From: Aphrophora alni
Lineage: Eukaryota > Arthropoda > Insecta > Hemiptera > Aphrophoridae
Reading direction: 5' to 3'
NCBI GenBank assembly: GCA_963513935.1
Contig: OY740767.1
Location: forward strand, 151,596,431 to 151,660,430
DNA: 64,000 nucleotides
Below, one piece after another: positions 19,556 through 35,203 of this stretch; position 1 is the first letter of the stretch, and each line of letters starts with the position of its first letter. Under the pieces are notes generated by a model that saw only the letters and a program-made list of their open reading frames with translations, did not search any database and was not told the origin of the DNA. The position numbers and the translations under genes are program-made.

Positions 19556-20849
19556 GTAATTTGTTAAATTTAAGTTCTAATCCATAGATAAAACAATACT
19601 TTGACAAGACAATATAACGTTACGACCTACTTAACACAGCTATGTAGAGGATATTTTATGTGTTTAATTTAACTTTAGTGCTACATTGTCCTTGCTTTCT
19701 GATTTACGTATATGCACTGGGTGATGTTGAATCTTTAAACTTCACGCATCTTACAGACCAAATGAAATATTCCGAAAACTAAAACAGAATATCGGAAATT
19801 TTAATAAACAGACCCAAGAAGAGTAAATTAAAATATTCTGTATTACAAAATGTGCGTCAATAGAAACACAGCGTGTTCAATGCATTTTATATAATCATTT
19901 CCGCCTACTGTTTTCCCGCTACCAGTTGACAGTGGAGTGGTTTAAAGCACAAAAGTTTCGGTGCTGTCATCATCAGTTCCTAAAATTCTGAGATTAATAT
20001 TCTAAAGTTCTTAAATGTCTTTTATTATAGGAAAGAGAATAACAGGGTAGTATATCTCAACCCACAACTGTAAATATCCAGCGACAAATATGCAATTGAC
20101 ACGTTTTGATATTTACAATTTTCCGACTCTATATTTTGTCGTCATAGAAGTAAACATTACTAGATCGTGACCAATATAATTTCATCCTTCCATACATGTT
20201 TCATACAAGTTTCTCTTCGTCGATCACTGTCGAAAGGCGCCATACTTTTTTTTTAATGTACCTTACATGTTTTAATATTTTGGGGTGCATGGCAGTAGCA
20301 ATTATCTCCTTCATATTTGCAAAACTCGCCATATCAGTTCCTACACACCAAAACATGATTGTCATTTCTTGAGCAACAGTGAGGTTTTTAAGGCGAAACC
20401 TTACTGTCATCATCGCCTTTACAAAATTGTGCATTATAATGATCCACCACAATACTAACACACGAAACAAAAATGTTATCGTCGCGGCACTGTAGACAGA
20501 GGTGAAAACTTTAACTATCAATTTTAAAAATTAATAAAAATATACACCGATAGTTTACGTAAAATTTCTTCTTCTTTTCAAAATGTTTTATACGTATGAA
20601 TGGGTGAGAGAAGATTAGTCCAATATTTTTTGTGAGTGTGAGAAAGTATTTAGATACATATAGATAGGCCTACTGGACAATCGATCGTGGTGCGTTACGG
20701 ATTTTTGTGACGACAACGCGTGACGCGTGACGTATTTGATGACGCCAAATCGGAGTTTTTTCTCCATACTCCGTACTATAACGTGTCAAAAGAAGTTTTC
20801 ACTTCAAAAACAATAACAATAATATAAAATTTGAACAACAACAAAACTA
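19556..20849. other. Gene-free stretch with a fragment of family 1
   Basis: No gene. aaggcgaaaccttactgtcatcatcgcc at about 20391-20420 matches the 'aaggcgaa..acct..gtcatcatcgcc' end of family 1. A 106-codon minus-strand frame (20201-20521) crosses it and is therefore unlikely to be a real gene. Confidence 0.45.
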
Positions 20850-22830
20850 AAAGTAGTTAACAAATAAAAATATATAAAAATAACACTCATATACTAAATA
20901 ATTTTTGTTCAATCTGTAGCGATTTCGATCGTATTCTTTCTTATCTTTAACAGAATAATAACGTAGTCTTAAACTCGTAACGCAGTCTTGTCTTAAATAT
21001 CTCTTTGTTTCACTCTCAAACTTTCTACATAGTTGTGTACGAAAGTTGGTAAGGTCATTTTCATCTTGCAAAACTTTGGCTGCAATTAAAATGTACTTAC
21101 CCTTTTTCGACTTCTCGTTGTGTAGCAGTTGAAAAATTGAATCTCTAATTATTGAGTCTGCGGTTTGATTTGAGTCGACTGTCGTATCTTCTCACGGTAC
21201 AACTCGGTGGTCTCTTGAAACTTTCGTCGTGCTGCTACATCTAATCGTTTTGTGATTACGTCATGTTTTAGTTAGAAATAGAGTCTCAAATCTTTTTAAG
21301 AAGCCAGAAAGACAACAATTATTAAAGACAGACCGGGAAAACTGACGAAATTTCTTATCCTGCAACCAAGATAGACGTCATTGATGGTACAATGATATAT
21401 AAACACTTGGGTGGGAGGAAACGTGGACATTCGGCCGTGGATTGATGAAAGGAAGGTGCTGCAGGAATTCTTGAAGATAGTCAAACGGACTTGGCGAGTA
21501 AGAGCTTCCTGTGAGAATTGAGACTTTGGACGAGCATCCTTAATGCAAACAGGGTGAACAAACTTCGTGAATTAAGATACTGACTTGTAAAATTATTTCA
21601 GAATCAGATAATTAAACTAGAAAGTAGAATCAGATCTGTGAGTCACAACAATTAGAGTCATTTTGGATTAATTACAAGAAGAAGATCAGATAGTTATTCT
21701 TATTAATAAGGGTTAATTGAGTAGTGAACCATTCGATTATATAAAGGAACCAATCCTAACAGTCTTGTGAGAGAAGTCAGGTGTTGCAGAGTTTTGTATA
21801 TAGATCAAGTGAAATGTCAGCTTGCTCTTGAGTTTGTGTCTTATCGAACACAGCAGCTGTTTGGAATTTTTAGGCGACGCATAGAACGATTGTTAGAAGT
21901 AAGTTTAACCAGCATATTCGGGGAAACGTTACGATGCCTTCGTCTTTCTTGTTGAATCTAATCACATGTTTAGGCAGATTTCGAACAACAAAATTACACT
22001 TTACAAATCTGTTTACCTCTTTCTCAATTTGTTTAACAAGTACGTTCTCTTTCCGAATGTACATAGGATATCGATCTATTACAGAGCGTTGGAGTGGTTA
22101 TAGAGTCATCGGTTACATAACACCAGTTGTTCTGAACAAATTTGATAAGCTTGGTAAACGAGACTTTGTAAAATCGTGCGCAAGTCAGTTTTTAGACCAG
22201 TGTTCAAAGCTCTGGTACAATTATCGAAGATCGATGCGTTTGGGTCGATATATTTGGGATTATTTCCAATCGGGTTGCTCTCCCCGACGTACCTTCTCGT
22301 TTGCAAATATCTTTCTAAGCCTCGGCTCGCTGTTTTCCAATAAATCGATGATGTGATGCCCGATTTGTTTTGTAACACCGGGTGATGTTAACTTGCAAAC
22401 ATACTTGTATAATGTCCTTACGTTAGAATACAACCAGTGATCACTATAGTTATAGTCGCAGTATATCGTCCAGATTGTCAAACAAAACTGCCATATTCGG
22501 TGGTGATTTAAAAATCATGTGAATACTCTCCTTTATCGAATATTCTTGATTAATCGATAGTTGCATCCAAATGAGAAAATAGAAAGTTCTTTTTGAGTAA
22601 TTTTGTCCCTGCTTCAAAGTTTTTAACATGTTCGATGTCGCACGACGCCAGAGAGATCTTAAATTGTATCAAATCAATGCCTAATTTTTGTACAGCCCAT
22701 TAAATCGTTTCTCCCCTGCGATTATTCTTGTGTTGAGTTTCAGATAATATTTACGCCGTTCCTTTACGTGGATCAGCTTTTTGAACGGCAGAACTGTTTT
22801 TGGGCAGCAGAACATTTTAACGGATCGGAT
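20850..22830 (-). pseudogene. Multiply frameshifted coding-like region of unknown origin
   Basis: On the minus strand collinear protein-like pieces appear in changing frames. From 22820 downward: MFCCPKTVLPFKKLIHVKER, LNTRIIAGEKRFNGLY, then LGIDLIQFKISLASCDIEHV with NFEAGTKLLKKNFLFSHLDA. Around 22240-22400: KLTSPGVTKQIGHHIIDLLE, PRLRKIFANEKVRRGEQPDW. Then YIDPNASIFDNCTRALNTGL, LRTILQSLVYQAYQICSEQL. Further on (20850-21070): NFRTQLCRKFESETKRYLRQ. CpG content is higher than in flanking DNA. I recognise no family; an old endogenous viral gene or a dead host gene both fit. Nothing intact over 90 codons remains. Confidence 0.35.
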
Positions 22831-25204
22831 TTTATAATAGAAAGGAAATCAATAAAAACTTTATTAATGGTTAAAATTATAATTTAATTCTTCGTTAATG
22901 GTTCTTGCTTCATACAGACACAAATACTACTCACACACACACGCGCGCGCACGTACTTAAACAGCCATTCTTTAAGAACAACCCAATCATTAACGAAACC
23001 TGCAGTTAATAAAAACTGTTGAAAAAATATAAAATATTTAACCTAACCTCCGTGCGAAAAGAAATATTACAAAACGAGCATCAAGAGAGTAATTTATGGT
23101 GTAATTAAAACTTAATTTCATGAATAGAAGGATGGAAGAGGAATCCACAGTCATTATTTTTACTCAAGTAAAAGTGTATACATACACTCCTAGTGGAGTC
23201 ATTAAGTTTGACCTATGAAAACGTGTTAAAAGTATACTATAAACGAGTACATTTTATGATAATTTAGTAGTGAAGAAGGTAAAAATTAGATATATTTTTT
23301 ATTTCGGAGCTGATTTGGTATAAGCATTATTTATGTCACCTTATTATTGATTTACTAGTATTACCAAGATCTTATTTTGGACATTTTAAAATGGCAATTA
23401 CAATTTTTAATGTCGACTATATCGAAAAACATTCAAATCCATACAACATTATAATGTTCTCTTTTAACGAAAAACAAAAAGCTTAATTTTTTCTGTAAGT
23501 TCAAAGGACAACAGAGTTATCGACAAAAACAATAACACATTTAAATCAGTATTAAAACACCAGTCGCCATTTTGAAACTGTTAAAGCAAGCCACAGTTTC
23601 CCTAATTTCACCTTTAGTTTACTGATAAGAGGTTACATAAATAATACGTATACCAAATCATCATGCAAATTCTTATCTATTTCTAAACATATCATTTTTT
23701 TTTTTATCACAAAATAGCCAACAGACAGAAGACAGAAAACAAAGCCTGTGTTACGTAAACTTTTTTTCTTAATGACGTTACGAGATAATGACGCGCAATT
23801 TTAAATCACCCTGTATTGAAATAAACGAAATTTTGTTCCATGCAATATATTCGAATGGAGAGAGTTGAGCACGGCAAAAATAATAATTCTGCATGTAACA
23901 AAAATAAATAAATTCATTAAATAATTTGTTTTTCTTTAATTGAAGAAATATTGAAAAGCTAGTATTTTTAAAAATAATTGTCACATAAAAAACTTTACAA
24001 TACACATACTCGTCGATGAAACGATCAAAAAACAAGACTAAAGACATATTTCAAAGGATAAATTTGATCAATATAGTGTTTAATATAAACAGTGCAATTC
24101 ACTGCACAAACTTTATAACTCTCTCATAATAAAGATTTTTACTGGGACAAAATAACTCCAGACATGAATTTGGTGGGAAGTTAGGTTTTGGAGTTACTTC
24201 ATTGGGGGAGGTGGATCGGACACTCCACCTCGCCGCTAGCCCCCCCCCCCCGGGGGGGATTAAAAGATGGCGCAAAACGGTTTTTGTAAATATCCCAAAA
24301 ACTAAGCACGATATCAAAACATTTTAAGACAAAAGTTGTAGCTGACTAAATTTCCCATTAAAATGGTCCTTAATCATTTTTTGTCAAACGCACAAATAAG
24401 AGCTCTCAAAGTTGAGATCTTTTTTTTGTAATTGTTCGTAAGACATTTTTACAAAGAGAAAAAAATTTGCATTTTTTTGAGTTTAGGCAGATTTTTGTAT
24501 AATAAAAAGTACTAAATATGTGTATATAAGTGTTTCGACAAATGCAACGCCACGCGTAATCTCTAAACTGAAAACAATGAAGTGGGTCGAGACTTAATGA
24601 ACACTCTCACCACAGTTTTACACTTTTACACTCTAGATAATGAAACTTCGCTGCCGCTTTGCTTTACACTCTTTATTTTTACTTCAGTCTAGACAAAGTG
24701 ATTACTCTGTTCAACGTTGCACACACGTTCTCTCTCGTATGCAAAAAAAAAACAACAAAAACTGAAATGACGAAGAAAATCTAACCTTGATGTTTTCTCC
24801 TAGCACCATGTTTTATATCAATATACAGGATGATCAAGTAAATATGGCTCATTAGGATCTCTAAATCTATAATACAGTAGATAATTAAAAACTATAAATG
24901 AAGTACTATAAATTTGGAAGTATGCTATCCAAATTTTGAAAAGTTGTCAAGTTCATTTTTATGATGGTTATTGATAGAACATATGACTTTTTTATGCTTG
25001 GGTATTTTTTAATAAACCCGACAGTTTAGAATCTACGGCCTATGAAAAAATAGAAATTTATTATTTTCTCGATTTTTGAAGTGAAAACTTCTATTGGCGC
25101 GTTGGGTACTTTTTGGGATGGACTTTTTCAATAGAAATCGCGTCACGCACAGTAGCGTAATGCAACTTTAATATATATATAGACAACGGATACGCGCGCC
25201 CCAT
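22831..25204. other. Gene-free AT-rich stretch
   Basis: Contains (CA)n(CG)n near 22933-22952, a 'gccattttgaaa' dispersed segment around 23570-23760, and a C-run/G-run fold (cccccccccccc/ggggggg) at about 24240-24257. No gene recognised. Confidence 0.45.
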
Positions 25205-25600
25205 ACGTATTAAAACTAAAAATCAATGCAAAAATATTGCACTAACTTTCTCAAACTCATACACATAGTCAAACTAAAATCAATGCAAAAATATCGCACA
25301 AACTTTCTCAGATACCCATATAATTATATTAAAACTAAAAATCTAATATTGCACTAACTTTCTCAAACTCATATATATATTAAAACAAAAATCTACAAAA
25401 AATATTGCACTAACTTTCTCAAATTCGCATACATAGTTAAACTAGTATAAATGAAAAAATATCGCACAAACTTTCTCACATACCCATATAAAATATATTA
25501 AAACTAAAAATCTACGAAAAATATAGCACTAACTTTCTCAAACTCATATACATAGTCAAACTAAAATCAATGCAAAAAATATTGCACAAACTTAAGTTTT
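25205..25600 (+). repeat. Satellite-like array, ~58-60 bp monomers
   Basis: About seven monomers of the type aaaactaaaatcaatgc, aaaaatattgcac, aactttctcaaactcatac. Alternating monomers carry atattgcactaac or atatcgcacaaac, suggesting a two-monomer higher-order unit. A single related monomer occurs at about 62040-62105 (gcaaaaatattgctcaaact, ttctcacttaccc). Confidence 0.8.
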
Positions 25601-25737
25601 CACTTCTAACGTGTGGTCTTAAGCACACCCAGTATATTTTTTTATTCGGTGCTTTTAATTATCTTAAATTTGGTGTAAAAATATAATTTCCTACAGGATT
25701 AAAGGCAAACTATTTGAACGTCTAGATTTTTTCCTTG

Positions 25738-25965
25738 TTGTTTAAAGGCGAAGAACCTTTCAGTCAACATCGCCTTATAAAAAAAAAAAGAAGAGAAGAG
25801 TATAAAATAATGACCCTTAACGCGTGAATACTCAAATAGTCAGGATCGGAAGAGAACAAGAATTGATCAAGAGAGGCGTGATAGGAAAATGAAAGAGAGG
25901 GATCTAACCCAAGACTACACAAAGAAAGGTGTATATCCAGCTAGGGTACTCGGGTATGCCACACG
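25738..25965 (-). repeat. Dispersed repeat family 1, copy B
   Basis: Reverse orientation relative to copy A: aaggcgaagaacctttcagt, gaatactcaaatagtcagg, ttgatcaagagagg, gggatctaacccaagactac, gtgtatatccagctaggg. Nearly full length. Confidence 0.8.
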
Positions 25966-26624
25966 AACGTGTAGAAGTATAATATTATTATTAAACTATT
26001 TCACACGATCATTACTTTTAATATTGCAGATGTTTCAGGTCTGATGAAGTCCAATGCAAATTGTTTCAAGGTATGATCTAGAAGTGAAATAATTCCATAA
26101 AATACACAAAACATGTGGTTGATATTAAAAAAAAATGACGTTTAATAATTGAAGCAACGATTTTTTTCAAAATTTGGTTAGCATATTGTTTAAATCCTAT
26201 AAAATAGTAGGAAAATTCCCGTTTAACGTTTGTTTTATCTCTTACGTTATATCTGCAAACGTATATATAGTTTTATAAACCAAATCAAATCTAATCAAAC
26301 CTAACCTAACCTAATCATCTTGAGTTAGTCACCCTGTGTCGTATAACAATACTAAATGTCATTATTAAGAATGATAATGTGATATTTTAGCTTAGTTATA
26401 AACGTAGTGTAGTAGACTCCAAAAACGTAGTTTTTAGTATGATTTCCGATGTCTCTCGTCGTCCAGTGTAGTACAGGCCATCCAGTAGACTTATTTTAAT
26501 CAAATATAATGTTTGAGCACGTTTAAACCATATCTAAAGATTTTTTGTTTCAGTAACGCAAACATGGTGAGTAGCTGCTATAAGGTAAAACATATTTGAA
26601 ATATTTCGTATTTCTCAAAACAGG

Positions 26625-26988
26625 TGCCAACGATTTTGATAGATGTATGCTAAAATGTAGCTTCAAAGGACCCAAACTAAACGTATTGATTGCCAACGTC
26701 ATAAAAATGGTGGTTCGTGAGTTATCGATAAAAAACACAAAAACATTTGTAATGGAGCTGTAATAAAGGACGTATAGTTTCAAAATTGGCTGGAACGATT
26801 TTGATAAAAAATTTTATTGGGCACAATCTCCACAAAAAATGGAGGTTCGTGAGCAATCGGTAAAAACACAAAAACATTTGTAATGGAGCTGTAATAAAGG
26901 ACGTATAGTTTTAAAATTGACAGGATCGATTTTGATAAAAATTTGTATTGGTCACAATCTCCATAAAAATGGAGGTTCGTGAGCAATC

Positions 26989-27025
<37 letters not shown>
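26625..27025 (+). repeat. 131-bp tandem repeat ending in poly(A)
   Basis: gtaatggagctgtaataaag occurs at 26749 and 26880 (period 131), each followed by acgattttgataaaaa and atggaggttcgtgagcaatc. A more diverged partial unit precedes from 26625. The array ends in a long A-run at about 26992-27025. Confidence 0.8.
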
Positions 27026-27027
<2 letters not shown>

Positions 27028-27117
27028 AAGTAGCTGTTATTTAAGACTTTTTTTCCCCTCAAAAACACCTTATGGCGAAATATGAAGAATAATGACACAT
27101 ACTTATGTGAAAAATTG

Positions 27118-27422
27118 TAAATTAATATAATAGGAAACTTACCGTCACCAATAGTGAAGATTAGCGTTATTTAAACGACGGCCGTTTCGGCTATTCTGCC
27201 ATTATCAAGTTTTCAGGAGGAGTCACTCCGTTATCATGAACACTTAACACTTAAACACATAGTTTCACATGCATCTAAAACATGTTTAAGTGTTAAGTGT
27301 TCATGACAACGGAGTGACTCCTCCTGAAAACTTGATATTGGCAGAATAGCCGAAACGGCCGTCGTTTAAATAACGATAATCTTGACTATTGGTGACGGTA
27401 AGTTTCCTATTATATTAATTTA
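27118..27422. repeat. Palindrome P1 (139-bp arms)
   Basis: Arms 27118-27256 and 27284-27422 are reverse complements with about four mismatches; the spacer is 27 bp. Each arm carries cttgataatggcagaatag plus ccgaaacggccgtcg (arm-specific spelling), close to the core shared by the other three palindromes. Confidence 0.9.
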
Positions 27423-28239
27423 TAACAATAGTCTGTATGGCAAAAAACATAAATTGTGAAAAATTGTAAGTAATAGAAAATTATCGTTCTGGAATAATTT
27501 CTAAAAAACGAACATAAATTAAATAAACAACAAATTAAAAAAATAATCATTAAAAATAATTTGTAAAATCTAAGAGATATGTTCATTTCCACTTTTAACA
27601 GACAACTAAGGAACTGACACTATTAATAGTTTTGTTTGGTTTTCGGATGTGTATTTTAGAAAGATTGTGCAATTTTTCTCCAGTTTATTCATTATGACTA
27701 ATAGTGCTGAAAGCCCCATTTAATTTACACATTACACGCGTGTCGTACAATGCCAACAAAGTAGAGAACTTCTATATTACGAGATTCTTTAGTAGGCCTA
27801 ATGTAGAAGAGTTAAATGTACATTTATGTCAGCAAGAATATAAAACCTCATCTTTCCTCTTATACAACACAACACAAATATGATGACCTCAGTTTAATAA
27901 CACCCACGTTGTGCACTCAACCATTCATTCCGGAACTAATAAAACAATGGATCTCCTACTTCTTGACAATCAAAAAGACTTATATATCACAATTCAGTTC
28001 TGAGAATCACAGTTTAATTTTAGTTCGTTTGAATTGTTTCCATTTCTGAAGCGGTTTATTAAATTGAGTTATCAATTCAAGTAATCTCGGTTCGCAGAGG
28101 TGAAGTTCCTTACTGTAGAAAAAGTAACTATGTGATAATTAAATCACTCGAAATGAAATCTCAGAAAATTAGCAATATTTACTTTAATAAAAAGGTAAAT
28201 CTTTACAGCTGAAGAATTACGTTTTTTTATTTCCCTCCC
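27423..28239. other. Gene-free stretch
   Basis: AT-rich; a 77-codon open frame at 27816-28049 shows no domain. Nothing supported. Confidence 0.4.
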
Positions 28240-29030
28240 TATTGTTTTTAAGTGAAGAACCTCTCGGTCATCATCACCACATAAAAAAAAGAACATAAAA
28301 TAAAGACCTCTAGTTTTCGAATACTCTAGTTAGGCGTCAGAGTTAAAAAAAGAACCGGTTAGGTTAGGTTAATATCACCTTTTAAAATAAATAAATATTA
28401 GCTAAAATATTAGCTCTCCAATAACCTAAAAGCGTCAGGCTAAAAAAAAGAACAAGTTAGGTTAGGTTAGGCATCACCTTATAAAAAAACAACATAAAAT
28501 AAAAACCTCTAGTTTTCGAATACTCTAAAAGCGTCAGAGTTAAAAAAGAACCGGTTAGGTTACGTTAATATCACCTTTTAAATAAATAAATATTAGCTAA
28601 AATATTAGCTCTCCAATAACCTAAAAGCGTCAGGCTAAAAAAGGAACAAGTTAGGTTAGGTTAGGCATCACCTTATAAAAAAACAACTTAAAATAAAGAC
28701 CTCTAGTTTTCGAATACTCTAGTTAAGCGTCAGAGTTAAAAAAGAACCGGTTAGGTTAGGTTAATATCACCTTTTAAAATAAATAAAATATTAGCTTTCC
28801 AATAACCTAAAAGCGTCAGACTAAAAAAAGAACAAGTTAGGCTAGGTTAGGCATCACCTTATAAATAAAGAACATAAAATAAAAACCTTTAACTCTCGAA
28901 TACTCTAAAAGCATCAGGGTCAGAAGAAAAAATGAGAAACCTTATACGAAATAGAGGGATCTAACCCAAGACTACATGAAAAAAGTGAAGATCCGACGGG
29001 TTTCCTCGGGTTTGACACGCACGTACTCAC
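28240..29030 (-). repeat. Dispersed repeat family 1, copy C, internally amplified, with TTAGG runs
   Basis: A family 1 copy whose middle (ataaaataaagacctctag, tttcgaatactct, gcgtcag) is repeated four times at about 28293, 28490, 28685 and 28871 (period about 186-198 bp). Between units lie ggttaggttaggttaata or gttaggttaggttaggc runs. The last unit continues into aacccaagactacatg, the normal family 1 end. Confidence 0.8.
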
Positions 29031-33349
<4,319 letters not shown>

Positions 33350-34115
33350 ACAAGACATAGGCTACACAAGAATTTTAGAGTTTTTCCTATGGCAAAAGAA
33401 AAAAATACAATGATCCGTGGACGGTTCTTACTAACAATAACGGACGTCCCTTGGCCAATTCACGCTCTTAAACTCGGACAACCATAGTCAAATAATTTAC
33501 TGTTAATTCGTTGCCATAGATTCGGCCCCAGCGATAACGGTAGCCACCTTAGTGACAACTACTCTCCCATAGACATAAATACCCAGAGATACGTTACCGG
33601 TATTGGTATAGTATCGTATTTTTTACGTTTGTAATTGTAAACATTTGTAGTTGCCATGCAAATAAAACAACAACAATTTGCATAACCAATTATTGATTAA
33701 TACTGTTAAAAGTGTTAAAAACACATAAATTTGGTTACAATTAATAAATTTTTATTAAAGTAAAAAAATGTTATTTGAATGTGAAACAAGGTGGTTATTA
33801 CTGACCTTGGTGGAGGATGGGGAGAGCTTATACAAAGGGCCGGTACAGTCCAAACGCAAACGAAACAGTACCAGCCAAAATTAATTTCGCCTTCGTAAAA
33901 ATCACGATAGAATACCATTCCAGGGTTAAAATGGTAAGCGAATAGGCTACTACACAGGTCACCCCTCCGTGTGCGCACCAAGCGGCGGGCAGTGATGTAT
34001 TCTTTCGACCGTCACAGCTGATGCAGGCAGCTTAGAGAACATTGGATTTTTTCTTTTGCCATAGGAAAAACTCAAAAAACATTCCCGATTCTGATATAAC
34101 CTGTGTTTTATAAAA
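33350..34115. mobile_element. Element with imperfect inverted ends
   Basis: gagtttttcctatggcaaaa (from 33379) is repeated in reverse complement (ttttgccataggaaaaactc, to 34073). Outside these, ttttataatac and gttttataaaatac also pair approximately. Interior ORFs show no transposase features. MITE-like. Confidence 0.5.
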
Positions 34116-34352
34116 TACAAAATCTATTTACAAACTACAGTTTGTCCAAACAGCCATGAGCCCTGGAGGATTAGGGCGACCCTAGCTCCCCAACGCGCAG
34201 ACATACTCACACGCCCGGCTTGGCCTACCTGCCGCTAATGGTTCTTCTATGAATCACCAACTAGCCCTTATGCTACAAAATAAAATTTTTCTAGATTTTA
34301 ACTTTACTTAATTTTTACTCTAATTACTGAACTCTAAATATTATTTCTCGCA

Positions 34353-35166
34353 AAAATGAGTCCAAACACGGTACAATTGTGACAACTCTAAGCGGTTTTA
34401 TGGTCAGTAGGTTACAAAATCATAAATTTGACTACTTAAAAATGATTATAAACATTTTATTTGAATTAGCACGATCACAATAACATACATATTTACAGTA
34501 ATTCTAGTAGTGATTTCAAACGTATGCAAAAAAAATAAACTAAATCAGAATCATTATAACAGTGAACGTATACTAAGAGTTAAATAAAAATAATTACAAA
34601 TTAATTTTGTAATGTTACTGTACCATAACTGATAAACCAATAGAATAATATTATAAAACATAAAACTAATACAAGCATATTTACATAACCATCCTATGTT
34701 AAGAAGGCCTCTTCTAAAATTTCCAACGTACGCAAAAAAAATATATATATATATAATCAGAATTAAGTGTGAGTCACGGCCGGAATTTAGCACTTTGTGT
34801 TTTACAACTATTTACGAGTAACAACAAACTAGTTTGTAGTGTAATTAGTAAAATTTGTTTGATGTTACTTAATTTATTTTTTTCATAGTTTCTTCCTTAT
34901 CTAGTAAATTAATATTTCAAATTTTTCCTTAATTATTAATTTATTAAAAGTTAGAACTACGGCTAATTTTGCAAACAATGTAAGTCACCCCTAGAATAAT
35001 TGTAAACAGTTTCCATGTTATGGATCTGATTACTATTACATTAAAGACGTCTGATTATTACAATATAAAATACGTGATAAAGGACCGGTTTTATTTATTT
35101 TCTCGTTTTTAAACTCACTAAAACCGCTTAGAGTTGTCACAATTGTACCGTGTTTGGACTCATTTT
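34353..35166. mobile_element. Element with perfect 48-bp terminal inverted repeats
   Basis: 34353-34400 (aaaatgagtccaaacacggt...) and 35119-35166 (...tgtttggactcatttt) are exact reverse complements over 48 bp. The 814-bp element has an AT-rich interior without a recognisable transposase. No target duplication is clear. Perfect ends suggest relatively recent mobility. Confidence 0.75.
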
Positions 35167-35203
35167 ATCACTTATCACTGCGATCCAAATGGATCTTTTG
35201 TAA

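Noticed and set aside
20201..20521. 106-codon minus-strand frame
   Set aside because: Crosses a fragment of dispersed family 1 and has no recognisable domain.
21060..21110. Short intron (gtaagtacattttaattgcag) on the minus strand
   Set aside because: Donor and acceptor-like sequences are only about 21 bp apart, too short for a spliceosomal intron.
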